The translations under genes were made by a program, and so were the position numbers. Of a DNA stretch of 64,000 bases, positions 20,403-30,482 are shown piece after piece. This stretch comes from Sorex araneus (taxonomy: Eukaryota > Chordata > Mammalia > Eulipotyphla > Soricidae), in the NCBI RefSeq assembly GCF_027595985.1, contig NC_073311.1, positions 49,828,463 through 49,892,462 of the forward strand, read 5' to 3'. The notes under the pieces are model-generated. The model did not search any database and was not told the DNA's origin. It saw only the letters and a list, made by a program, of their open reading frames with translations. Within the stretch, counting starts at the first letter, position 1; every line of letters starts with the position of its first letter.

Positions 20403-21624
20403 TGTATAAAAATAAAAATAAAAAGAATGGGCGCGCAGGCGGCGAGGCAGGCGAAGGAAGGAAGAAGGCCAAACTGGTTGCTCGATCGGTTTATTTCATG
20501 TCCATCTCCATTCTCCTCTGATTCTCCTCCTGCTTCTTTCTCCCCCATCCTACTTCATTCTCTCTCTCTCTACCTCTCTCCCGGCTCTCGGTCTCTCTCT
20601 GGATCAGTGGATCTGGCCCCCGTGGATCTGGCCCCCATGAATCTGGCTCCGTGGATCTGGCCCCTGTGGATCTGGATCCGTGGATCTGGCCCCGGTGGAT
20701 CTGGCGCCGTGGATTTGGCTCCCATCGATCTGGCCCCCCACCCACTCTTACAGCCTCGTTAAATCTCCACAGCATGAGGGGGTTGGGGCATACACATAGG
20801 TGTGGTCAGCAATAGGGTAAGGTTCTTTTCCCTCAGGGGATGCTTCTCCTAGGACTTAATTCTCTATCAGCAGGAGGATCCACCCAAGGGCAGAGTCCCA
20901 TGATTGTGTTTCTCTTCTCCTCAGCCAGCAAACATATAAGAATTCATAATATTAATTATTTTGTATGGACACAATAAGAGATGCATTAAAGCTTATAGAA
21001 TTGCTCTCTTGGGGCCATCTCAATCTCAGACTACAGTGCTCAGGCCAGATCAGTCTTTCCTATCCCTGGCAGGGTCCCAGTCTCATAATTACTATTGGAT
21101 CATGACAGCATTTGTCTATGATCAAGCTCTTAACTTACAGTTAAGAATTAGGCACTTTGGCCAGGCCCATCTCGATGCCAGGGTAGCACATAACTCACCG
21201 CTTGCCCTGGATCCTTCCTGTCCCACGTCGGGGACCCTACTTTGGGGTGCTAGGAACTGAGGGCAACTGAGGCTTAAGTGGAGAGAGCAGATGCCCAGGA
21301 GGGAATATCGAGGCCAATTAAGTCTTAAGTTATAAAAACATAATATTGTCTTCTTGTGTCTATACAAAAAAGACATAGCTTTAAAGTAAATTATTCAAAA
21401 GGCATAAAGAGGAGAGAAAGGCAATGTTATAATATTCAGTGTCCTAGGAAGTTCTGACCTTACCAATTAACAGAGTTTGATTAAGGGAAGAGCAGATAAA
21501 CTGGTAGAATTGGTTACAGATAAACAAAAGAATGGGAGTGACTCGGGAGCACTTTGATGGGTGTGACTGATAAACCTAAGCTCCTAGTGGCAAGGGGGAA
21601 AGGACAAACCAATGATATCCAACA
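20403..21624 (-). mobile_element. Solo LTR, same family as 4786-5932
   Basis: It starts TGTATAAA and ends CAACA on the plus strand, with TGAGGC on both sides (20397-20402 and 21625-21630), a perfect 6-bp target duplication. The U5-like part (about 20590-20750 on the plus strand) contains repeated 'ggatctggcccc' units, expanded relative to the 4786 copy. Confidence 0.92.
20596..20740. repeat. 'GTGGATCTGGCCCC' minisatellite inside the LTR
   Basis: About nine imperfect 12-18 bp units of 'tggatctggccccngt' type lie here. The LTR at 4786 has only two or three, so the array grew after insertion or in this subfamily. Confidence 0.8.
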
Positions 21625-21694
21625 TGAGGCCATTCACAGATCTTCTTTTCAGAGCATTCCTTCCTTCCTTACTTTCTTCCATCCATCCTTCCTC

Positions 21695-21850
21695 CATAAC
21701 CAACTATGCTCAGGGCTTACTCCAGGCTCTATGCACAAGGTTCACTCCTGGCAGATTTAGGAACCATATGGGTTGCCAGGATCACATTCAAGGAATGTGC
21801 CGGCAGAGGTGTCTTACTTGCTATACTATCACTTACTATCACTCAGACCA
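21695..21850 (-). mobile_element. SINE type A, antisense, old
   Basis: It keeps 'cagggcttactccaggctct', 'accatatgggttgccaggat' and 'gctatactatcac' as reverse complements of SINE parts. Confidence 0.7.
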
Positions 21851-21879
21851 CCAAATGCTTCTGATCTCACAGACAATTT

Positions 21880-22015
21880 TTGATTTTGTTTCTGTGAACA
21901 CCTGGCTATGCTCTGGGATAATTCCTGGTGGGCCTTGGGACCGTATGTGATATCAAACCTGTACCAGTTTGGTACAAGAGTTTTACCTCACTGTAATATC
22001 TCTCTGGCCCCTGGA
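21880..22015 (-). mobile_element. SINE type A, antisense, old and diverged
   Basis: It has 'ctggctatgctctgggataa' and ends 'taatatctctctggcccc', an antisense tRNA head. Confidence 0.65.
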
Positions 22016-22019
22016 AATC

Positions 22020-22600
22020 TGTCTTCCTTAACTGAACAAACACAGAACACCTGCTCCAACTGTCCCCTGCCAGTTTTGGGAAATGCTATTTAAAGGTTTA
22101 TGGAGATCATAGATTCCCATCCCAAGGAAAGCCAACTGTTTGAGTGGGGGCACAGATGTGGGGATACAGGGAGATGATGGTGCTTTAAAAGGGCACAGCC
22201 CTGTTCTCTGGGATGGCCTTTTCCTGTTTTAGGGCTTCTGTGGGGGGGGGGGCAGTGAGGGTTTTGGGAAGGAAGCCACACTCCCGGTGCCCTTGACTAT
22301 GGGGCTGCTCCTAGTTCTTTCTTGGGCATCACTAAGGGGGTCTATGAGTGCATGTGCGAGGCAAGTACCTTGAGTCCTGAACTCTCCCTCTCTGAGGTGC
22401 TTCCAATCACATATTTGCCAAGAAAAGAAAAAGGTGCCCATGGTCAGGACAAAATTGAGGTCCAGAGTCTGTGGACATATTGTCAGATTAAGGGAATTGA
22501 CTGGGGTCAGACACTAGCTGGGAGGTCTTGGGTGGGGCTTACCCTTCTGGTGAACCTGACAAGGATCTTTTTCTTCCTGGTTTGCCGGTTCCTCTTTCAC
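22020..22600. other. No recognised feature
   Basis: It includes a G run at 22242-22251. No exon with convincing splice sites was found. Confidence 0.45.
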
Positions 22601-22617
22601 AATTACTAGCTTCTCTG

Positions 22618-23097
22618 ATGAACAAAAGGGGTCCAGATGAAGAGGAGGGCAGGTTAAGAGTTAAATTTGCCTTTGTAACTGTTTGACTGCTTTGAAAGAT
22701 ATTTAATTCCTGACCTCCCGCTGGGCAGGAAACTCACCAAAAGAGCCAACAGACTGCCCTAGGAAATGTATGCAAACATTTTCAGGGAAACAGTTAACAG
22801 TCAACAAATGTTGAGATAAGCAAATGAAGAGACCTATCTGTGATCCCCTTTGGTCTATAGATGTGATTCCCTTTGATATGTGAGATTTTCCTTTCTCCCC
22901 CAAAAGGGTATAAAAACAGCTCTCTGCTTTTTGAGTTCAGGACCTTCAGCTATGCCACGCTATTGAGGCACAGTTGAAGGTCCCAATATAGCTATGTTGG
23001 CTTAAATAAACCCCATGCATTTGCAGAAAGAGTTGTCTTGGTTGTGTTCTTTTGTCTCTCTGAGCCTCCCCCGGGCAGAGATCTGCGGCCCCTAACA
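22618..23097 (+). mobile_element. LTR with visible promoter and poly(A) signals (second family)
   Basis: A TATA box in 'gggtataaaaacagctctct' (about 22906) is followed by 'aaataaacccc' (about 23005) and a T-rich stretch ending '...cctaaca' at 23097, a normal U3-R-U5 layout. The left end is uncertain and no target duplication was found. It is unrelated to the 4786 family and to 26061-26448. Confidence 0.75.
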
Positions 23098-23229
23098 CAG
23101 ACAGCAGGTCTCAGGGCTGCAGGACCTTCAGTTGTTCCCCTACCACCACCCTCCAGGCAGCCTGCAGGCACCACAGTATTTGGCAACTGTGCCCTGCCCT
23201 CAACCTGCTGGCCCAGTGCCTAGACTTCT

Positions 23230-23990
23230 ATCTAGGTGGAGGGTGAAAAGTCCATCTGGCCTCTAGCCTGACAGGCCAATCAGAGTTGATCTCCTGCTTC
23301 TAATGAGACTTCATTTCTAGGAACAGAAAACTGAATCCCTCTAACTAGGACAGCAGATCTTTCCCTTTCCAGTTGCTCTCAGAAAGCTTCACCTCCCAGA
23401 AGGGGAAACTGAGAGGAGGGTTGTTGTGGGGGTGGGGAAACATTGCTGGAACTGGGACAGAAAATCAGGTCAGAGAATTGATCCATTTCCTGAAGAATTG
23501 GGGGAGTTTATCTGAAGGATATCTGGCTTAGGGGGCGCCCTGGTCTGATAAGGTAGACAAGGTCTTATCTCCATAGGGGTCTGCTTATTTCTGTGAGATT
23601 TTCTTGTTGTTTTCTTTGGACAATGGGATTTCAGCTGAAGATCTGCTTACAATGGTGTTTGTCTAGTGGGCATGGCATGCAGCTTTAGTATATATCATCA
23701 ACTCAGGAACCACAGACATTGGTCTCAGATCAGTGGGTTTGGGGATTAGGGTGCAGGGGGTGTCGGTGGATTCTTTTAACCTCTGGAAAAAATGTTTTAA
23801 GAGATGGTGATAATGCAAAGCAGATGACATTTTGAAGACAATAATTTGTGTTTTATTTTTAGTTGAGGCGCCATGGTATTTAAATTACACTAGTGGTGTG
23901 CAGAATTGCCTCTGCTCCAGCGCCACCAGAGTTCCCTGGACTTTCCACATGGCCTAAAGCCATTTGTAGTCCTCGTCTTCCTCCTTTCCC
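23230..23990. other. No recognised feature
   Basis: Mixed-composition unique sequence; no reading frame or repeat family is supported. Confidence 0.45.
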
Positions 23991-23999
23991 TGGGCCCTA

Positions 24000-24310
24000 C
24001 AGCATTCTAAATTAAAAGTTCAAAAGGTTGTTGTCTTTATGTACTGTCTATCACTTCCATTCGTTTCTTCACCTGTTGCATATAAATAAGACCATCTGAT
24101 GTTTGTCTTCTACCTCTGGCTGTTTTGCTTAACATGACCTGTTCTAGCTCCATCTAGATGCATCAAAAAGTAAAAGTTCGGTTTCTCTTATAGCCCATAA
24201 TATTCCATTATGGATAGGTACTACAAATTCTTTATCTACTCATTTGTGGACATTAAGGTTGCTTCCATATCCTGGCTCTTGTAAATTGTGTTGTGTGTGC
24301 TTACAAATGT
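24000..24310 (-). mobile_element. Old L1 fragment, antisense
   Basis: 'tattccattatggataggta' and 'ttgtggacattaaggttgct' are reverse complements of the conserved end of L1 ORF2. It is highly diverged from the young L1 here. A piece of similar age and orientation at 26480-26900 may belong to the same insertion. Confidence 0.7.
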
Positions 24311-24311
24311 G

Positions 24312-24488
24312 TGGGCCCTCACCACATGCGTTCAGTGGTCAGGTCACGTTCCCACTCAGGTTCACACGGCAAACCCAGGTTCAATCCCCGATATCCAATA
24401 TGGTTTCCCAAGCACAACCAGGAGTGATTCCTGAGTGCAGAACCAGGAGTAAGCCCCAGGCACTGCAAAGTACAGCCAAAAATGCAAA
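24312..24488 (+). mobile_element. SINE type A, plus strand, inside old L1
   Basis: The B box 'ccaggttcaatccc' and 'gaaccaggagtaagccccag' are intact. The head is diverged. Confidence 0.8.
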
Positions 24489-24927
24489 CAAAAAATTTGC
24501 ATTTCATTTATGTGGAAGAGGACAAAGTCTTTAGTACTTGCTCACTTAAGCTTCCCACTATCATCTCCTTCCTTTGCTATGGAAGTTGTGGTGTGAAATT
24601 CAGTCAGGCTGCTTCTTGCTGGACAGGGTCAGCGTGGGAACTTGGAGTGGAAGAAGTTAACATGGTGGGAGAAAGAACTTGCACCTTTCTGTGGAGAATT
24701 CTGCAGAAGGGGAAGCTATTTTCCAGGAGATTTCATTGTCTTTCATACTTCATTCCCTGCAAATATGAGTCTAGATCCAGTCAGGAAACTAGATACATTA
24801 AGGTCCCCACTATCAAAAGGGAGAAGCTCAATTTCAAAATGTTTTCTAGTGTGTATCCAGCCCCAGATGATATCCAGGATGCTAAGTTTGAGAACTTGCC
24901 CTCTCCATCTGACAAGCGTGCTGCTAT

Positions 24928-25058
24928 AGGTAGGGAATTTACCTTGCTCATCACAAATTCAATCCCTGGCATCCCATATAGTCCCCCCAGCACCATCTGG
25001 AGTGATTCCTGAGAGCCGAGCTAGGAGTATCCCTTGTGCATCACCAACTGTGCCCCTC
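24928..25058 (+). mobile_element. SINE type A, plus strand, 5'-truncated
   Basis: 'cctggcatcccatatagtcc' and 'cgagctaggagtatcccttg' identify it. Most of the tRNA head is lost. Confidence 0.75.
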
Positions 25059-25059
25059 C

Positions 25060-26055
25060 CAACCCCTCCAACTCTGCAATGTTAGAGTGCAAATTCACAA
25101 AGTAATCCTCAGGGGCAGCTGCTGTTGCTGGACATGTATGTGCATTCAGTGGCCTTGAGCTGCCTCCCTGCCTCCCCACCTCCCCAGGGCTCCCCAACAG
25201 AGACAAACCTCAAGAAAGTCCCACAGCCTATCCTGAAGAGACTGAAGTTTGAACCAGCAATGGTTCTTTGACTCCTTTGATGCACAATGGAGGACAGAGA
25301 GAGGAAGAAAGAGTCATATCCCCAAGAGAAACACTAAATTCAATGAGTGGAGAGTTTGGGCAGTTTCTCAAAGGTAAAATGATTTACCCAATGCTGGAGC
25401 AAAAGCAAGTACAAAACATTTGTTGAGTATAGTGGAAGAGAGCAATCTGTGCTGGGTAGGAACTGGGGACGTTAGATCTCCCTATACGGGACAGTGTAGC
25501 TTGATGCTTGTGTTGTTGTGGAAATTACATTGGGAGACAGTGAAAAACTAAGAGCTCACTGGGAGTTGGGAAAACTCAGGTTTATGATACCAGTATGAAC
25601 TGAGCTTCTGCTAGACAGACTGGGCTTCAATAAGTGAGAATTTCACTTTATGTTCTCTATGAGAGACTGGGAGAGGTCATTTGCAGGCATCTGGAGGGAG
25701 AGCACAGAAGCAGAAATTCCCAAATGTGTCATCTGCAAGGTCAGGGCAACACTATAGGCACAGAAGCACATCTGGAGTACAAAGTGAGATTCTGACCTTC
25801 TCAAGGATATGCCAAATACATCCCAGGGTCATGTTGCCCAGACTCAGCTGCCCTTTGGGAGCTCCTGCTCTCCTATGTGAGCCTGTGTGATCCAAGGGTA
25901 GGGTCAATGTTCCTTATCATTTGTAGGTGGTGATGTTTATACACTTTGAGTTCACAGTTGGCAGTGTTTAATTTTGTCCTGAAGGAACAGGAACAGGAAA
26001 AAGATGTTTTTCACTAGGGTAGATGGTTTTCACCACAGACATATTTCTCATGCAC
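25060..26055. other. No recognised feature
   Basis: No coding potential or known repeat was seen. Confidence 0.4.
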
Positions 26056-26060
26056 AGAAC

Positions 26061-26448
26061 TGTTAGAGTCTGGATAGAAAACAGAGCCAATAATGCAAAT
26101 CACACAGTGAGGTTTATTGTTCCAGCTAGCTGGGGTTCAAGTATGCACCTGGTGCAGTGGGTTTCAACAAGGACCCCGAGCACGAGATTCAGCAAGTTCT
26201 TATACTTCCATCTTAGCAAGTAAGCATTACTCTGCAAGAATGCATATATTTTTGTTGTTGTTGTTTTGGCCGGCAAAATCCAGCCCACTTCCTGACAGTT
26301 ATATTCCGGAGACCTAATTTCATTCTGGGGATGTAATCTTTGACAAAAGCATCTGGCTTTTCTGCTTCTCTTGTTCCTGAAAGAGGCCTAAGTCACTCAG
26401 AGGCCCAAAGTCTGTCATGGCAGTTCTCCGGCTAAGTGGGTCCTAACA
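26061..26448 (-). mobile_element. Complete short solo LTR (third family)
   Basis: This 388-bp element begins TGTTAG and ends CTAACA, a 6-bp terminal inverted repeat. AGAAC flanks both sides (26056-26060 and 26449-26453). On the minus strand a TATA-like 'aagtataagaacttgctgaa' precedes 'gaacaataaacctcac', the poly(A) signal. No internal viral genes are present. Confidence 0.93.
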
Positions 26449-26479
26449 AGAACAAGTGTGGTCAATTTGTCTTCACAAT

Positions 26480-26900
26480 TGCGCAGAAAAATATTATTTT
26501 GCAGCCAACAGCACACTAAATGTTTTTGAATGTTTGGATTCAGACCATTTTCACTAGTGTAATTGCCACTTAAATTTGCATTTCCCTGATAATCAGTGAT
26601 GGAAACTCTTTCCTACGTCCTTATTGGTCATCTGTAAGATTTCTTTGAAGAAGTGCTGTTAATTTCCTCCCCACACTTTGGTTGGGGTTGCTTGTCTTTT
26701 TTTTTTTATCAATTTTTGTAAACTTTGTATACTTCATATATTATCCCCTTATCAAGTATGTAGTGGGAATGTTTTCTCCCATTCAAAGTTCTTTTTCTAA
26801 ATTTTGCCCTAGTTTCTTTCACCATACACAATTCTTGTACTCTGATGTAGTTCTAATTACATATCTTTGCATTTGTTATATTTATAAGGAATTGATTCAT
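26480..26900 (-). mobile_element. Old L1 fragment, antisense
   Basis: 'tttgcatttccctgataatc' and 'atattatccccttatcaagt' are reverse complements of L1 ORF2 sequence near the end of the reverse transcriptase region. Confidence 0.7.
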
Positions 26901-26937
26901 TGAACACACCACAGATTTCAATAACTTGAAAATTTTT

Positions 26938-26976
26938 GCAGAGCTAGGAGTAATCCCTAAGCATCCCTGGGTATAG
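26938..26976 (+). mobile_element. SINE type A 3' remnant that seeds the GGAA satellite
   Basis: 'gagctaggagtaatccctaa' and 'gcatccctgggtatag' are the last part of a type A SINE. The A-rich tail grades into AAAG and then GGAA repeats. Confidence 0.75.
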
Positions 26977-28034
26977 AAAGAAAGAGAAAAAAGGAGAGGG
27001 AAATTAAGAGAAAAAGAAGTGAGGGAGAGAGGAAAGGAGAAAGTGAGAAAGGAAAGAAAGTAGGAAAGAAAGGAAGGAAGGAAGGAAGGAAGGAAGGAAG
27101 GAAGGAAGGAAGGAAGGAAGGAAGGAAGGAAGGAAGGGAGGGAGGGAGGGAGGGAGGGAGGGAGGGAGGGAGGAACGGAAGGAGGGAGGGAGAGAGGAAG
27201 GAAGGAAGGAAGGAAGGAAGGAAGGAAGGAAGGAAGGAAGGAAGGAAGGAAGGGATGGATGGAGGGAGGGAGAGGGGTGGAAGGAAGGGAAGGGAGGGAG
27301 TATGGAGAGAGGGAGAGAGGAAGGGAGGGAGGAAGGAAGGAAAGCAGGAAGGGAGGAAGGAAGGGAAGCAGGGAGGGAGGGAGGAAGGGAAGGAGGGAGG
27401 GAGAGAGGAAGGAAGGAAGGGAGGAAGGAAGGAAGGAAGGAAGGAAGGAAGGAAGGAAGGAAGGAAGGAAGGAAGGAAGGAAGGAAGGAAGGAAGGGAGG
27501 AAGGAAGGGAGGGAGGGAGAGGGGTGGAAGAGAAGGGAAGGGAGGGAGTATGGAGAGAGGGAGAGAGGAAGGGAGGGAGGGAGGAAGGAAGGAAAGAAGG
27601 AAGGAAGGAAGGAAGGAAGGAAGGAAGGAAGGAAGGAAGGAAGGAAGGAAGGAAGGAAGGGAGGGAGGGAGGGAGGGAGGGAGTGTGGAGAGAGGGAGAT
27701 AGGGAGGGAGGGAGGGAGGGAGGAAGTAAGGAAGGAAGGAAGGAAGGAAGGAAGGAAGGAAGGAAGGAAGGAAGGAAGGAAGGAAGGAAGGAAGGAAGGA
27801 AGGAAGGAAAGAAGGAAGGAAGGAAGGAAGGACGGGAGGGAGGGAGTATGGAGAGAGGGAGATAGGGAGGGAGGGAGGGAGGAAGGAAGGAAGGAAGGAA
27901 GGAAGGAAGGAAGGAAGGAAGGAAGGAAGGAAGGAAGGAAGGAAGGAAGGAAGGAAGGGGGGAGGGAGGGAGGGAGGGAGGGAGGGAGGGAGGGAGGGAG
28001 GGAGGGAGGGAGGGAGGGAGGGAGAGAGGGAGGG
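26977..28034. repeat. GGAA/GGGA satellite, about 1.05 kb, with higher-order blocks
   Basis: Blocks of GGAA units alternate with GGGA units. A conserved spacer 'gtatggagagagggagaga' or 'gtgtggagagagggagatag' recurs near 27300, 27549, 27690 and 27847, so the array has a second repeat level of about 140-250 bp. The long Leu/Pro/Ser and Gly/Arg/Lys open frames on both strands are translation of the repeat. GGAA is the core of ETS-factor sites, so the tract could bind such factors; that is inference only. Confidence 0.97.
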
Positions 28035-28129
28035 AAGAAGGCAAAGAAGCTTAATATGACACTCAGATGATCCTGCCAAATTCTTATTCTTGACATTTAT
28101 ATAGACTTTTGTATAAATGCATTGGAAAT

Positions 28130-28520
28130 ATATTTCCATGCGAGCTTGCATAAAAAAATATGCACCTAAACTTGGAAGTAGTTGAGATCACAGTCAATGA
28201 GTAAATGAGTAACTACCTTGTGTAGTGTTCAAACAATAGAATATGACCCATGGCACAGAAAATGACTCAAATCAAGAAATTTTCATGCATGTAAATTTTC
28301 ATGCACGTTGCCAAGTGATAAAAGAAAACATGAAAAGTTGGGTACCGTAAATTACCAACTATTTGAGAATCTAGAAAAGGCAAGCTATGGACATTGAAAA
28401 GATCTGTAGTTTCATTGGCTGAGAAAGGTAGAAGTGGGAGAAAGAATATTACTTGATGCCAAGGTAATTTTTTAAGGTAAAGAAGCTAATCTTTTGAAAT
28501 TTTAATGATGGATAAAGATC
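28130..28520 (+). mobile_element. Probable old L1 3' end, sense
   Basis: 'ttgagaatctagaaaaggca', 'gctatggacattgaaaagat' and 'gtagtttcattggctg' resemble the 3' end of ancient L1 families. It is heavily diverged. Confidence 0.5.
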
Positions 28521-29139
28521 CTAAAGTGGCTTCACTTCATAATAATGTATCAACATCCCTGGTTTTCTCTCTTCATTTGTAAAAACTAAGGCTGCTGAAT
28601 TTAATGACATTTTGCAAGTCAGGTTATAGCAGAATAAGGACGCTCAGTTCCTAAGTTTCTTTTTTAAGTTTCTTACTACAGTGAAACTTTCCCACGAAGT
28701 TGAGCTTGCAAATTCCATAAAATGACATAACCAGTATAGGAAAAACTTGTCCCTTAGTAGTTGTGAATCTGCACTTAGTTATGCTTGGATAGTTAGCATT
28801 CCATGTTTTCTGAAATTTGTCAGAGATACTATATGGATGAGGAGAATTGTTTAAGGAAACAAGAAACACTTTTGTTGAGAAAAGTGAAACTTTTCTTGAC
28901 TTTTCTTGTCTTCTACAGTCTGAAGATTTTTTGGTGATGCTAGAGAAAACAGGTGTGCTACCATTAAAAACAACAAAATTATATCTGAGAACTGCGATGC
29001 AGAAATTAAGTTTATCTGCTGAAAGGAATTATATCCTGTCAGCAATATAATGGTCTCTAATTCTGAGCTCTGCACCGTAGTCTCTACATTCAATTGGAGT
29101 TGTCACAATGTATATGGTCAACATTATGGATCTACTTTG
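28520..29139. other. No firm feature; contains an exon-like candidate
   Basis: A pyrimidine tract with 'cttgtcttctacag' ends near 28919 on the plus strand. It is followed by an open frame to TAA at 29050. No donor or family match was found, so it is not called as a gene. Confidence 0.35.
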
Positions 29140-29145
29140 TGGTGC

Positions 29146-30312
29146 TGTAGGAGAGCATTGATTTGTCCTTTCTCCCATGCCACAGGGAGCCTAGTTTTAT
29201 TGGGTTACACCCATCACAGCATGATCCAGTCACTCCCATTCCCTTGCTTATCTGTAACCTCTTTCTTTGTGCTCTGCTTCCCCAACTGGTCTGTCACCTT
29301 TATCCCCTAATCAGACTCTGTTAACTTGTAAGGACAGATCCATCTAAGGACACTGAACTTGTGTGGTCAGTAAAAGGTTGCTTTTCTCCTCTTATGTCCT
29401 TTGCATAGTTTACTCTAAAGCAATGTACTTTTCATATAAACACATGAAGACAGTTAATATTATGCTTTTGTAACTGGGAATTAGAAGATAATATTCACTC
29501 CTGGGCGTCTGCTTTCTCAACTTAAGCCTCAGTTGCCCTTAGTTCCTAGCACCCCCAAAGCAGGGTCTCAATGAAGGACTGGATGGACCCAGGGTTAGCT
29601 GTGAGTTACCCTGGCATTAAAATAGGCCAGACCAAAGTGCCACAATACTTAACTATAAGTTAAGAGCTTGGTCATGGACAGATTCTGTCATGATCCAAAA
29701 AATAACTACTGATTTAGGATCCTGATAGTGTTTGTAAAGACTAATCTGGTCTGAGCACTGTAGTCTGAGATCTATAGCGAAATAAGCCCCAGAAAAGTAA
29801 TCCTATAAGCTTAATGTATCTCTTACTGTGTCCATACAAAGTGACTAATATTATGAATGTTTATATGTCTGTTGGACTGAGAAAAGGAGAAATACACATA
29901 GATGGAATTTCATTCTTGGGTGGGTTGCCCTACAGAAAGAGAATCTGTCCTAGAGGCTTCCCCTGAGGGAAGCTTCTGTTGATTGCATGACCACACCTAC
30001 ATGAAGTTATTATTCAACCCCTCATGATTTGGGATTTAACTAATGCTGTAAGATTGGGCAGGGGTAAAGATCCCAGGGAAAATCAAGGGGGAACCTGCGG
30101 AATTCGGAAGAATAGGGAGATCCGATCCAGAAGGAGGATGGAGAAGAATGAGGGGGGAAGATCCAGAGGAGAACCAGGGGAGAATGGAGATTAGATTGCA
30201 ATAAACTGCTATCGATACCAACCAGCCTGGCCCTGGTTCCCTCCTTCGTTCGACTATCGCCATCTGCTGTCCTGGCGTGGAGGAAGCTGCCCCAGATCAC
30301 CAAATGCAGGCA

Positions 30313-30397
<85 letters not shown>

Positions 30398-30476
30398 GAA
30401 AGAGAGAGAGAAAGTGAGAGAGAAAGTGAGAGAGAGTGAGATTCCTCGGCTTCGCAATTTGTTTTTTGAATACAAA
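29146..30476 (+). mobile_element. Solo LTR, same family as 4786-5932, opposite orientation
   Basis: TGGTGC occurs at 29140-29145 and 30477-30482, a 6-bp target duplication. The left end is TGTAGG; the right end reads GAATACAAA, two bases past the expected CA. The poly(A) signal 'gcaataaactgc' is near 30199. It is longer than its relatives because of an AG microsatellite at 30316-30440. Confidence 0.82.
30316..30440. repeat. (AG)n microsatellite within the LTR
   Basis: About 80 bp of pure AG is followed by 'gagtgagaaag' variants. The serine/leucine-rich open frames on the minus strand are artefacts. Confidence 0.93.
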
Positions 30477-30482
30477 TGGTGC

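Noticed and set aside
24482..25012. 176-codon plus-strand open frame
   Set aside because: It starts in a SINE tail and ends in another SINE, with no family motif or splice context.
27255..28070. CRISPR-like or satellite gene array
   Set aside because: Simple-sequence composition with variable block lengths in a vertebrate genome; no spacer-repeat structure.
26853..28151. Very long open frames on both strands (up to 432 codons)
   Set aside because: They are translations of GGAA/GGGA repeats (Leu-Pro-Ser or Gly-Arg-Glu-Lys only) and not genes.
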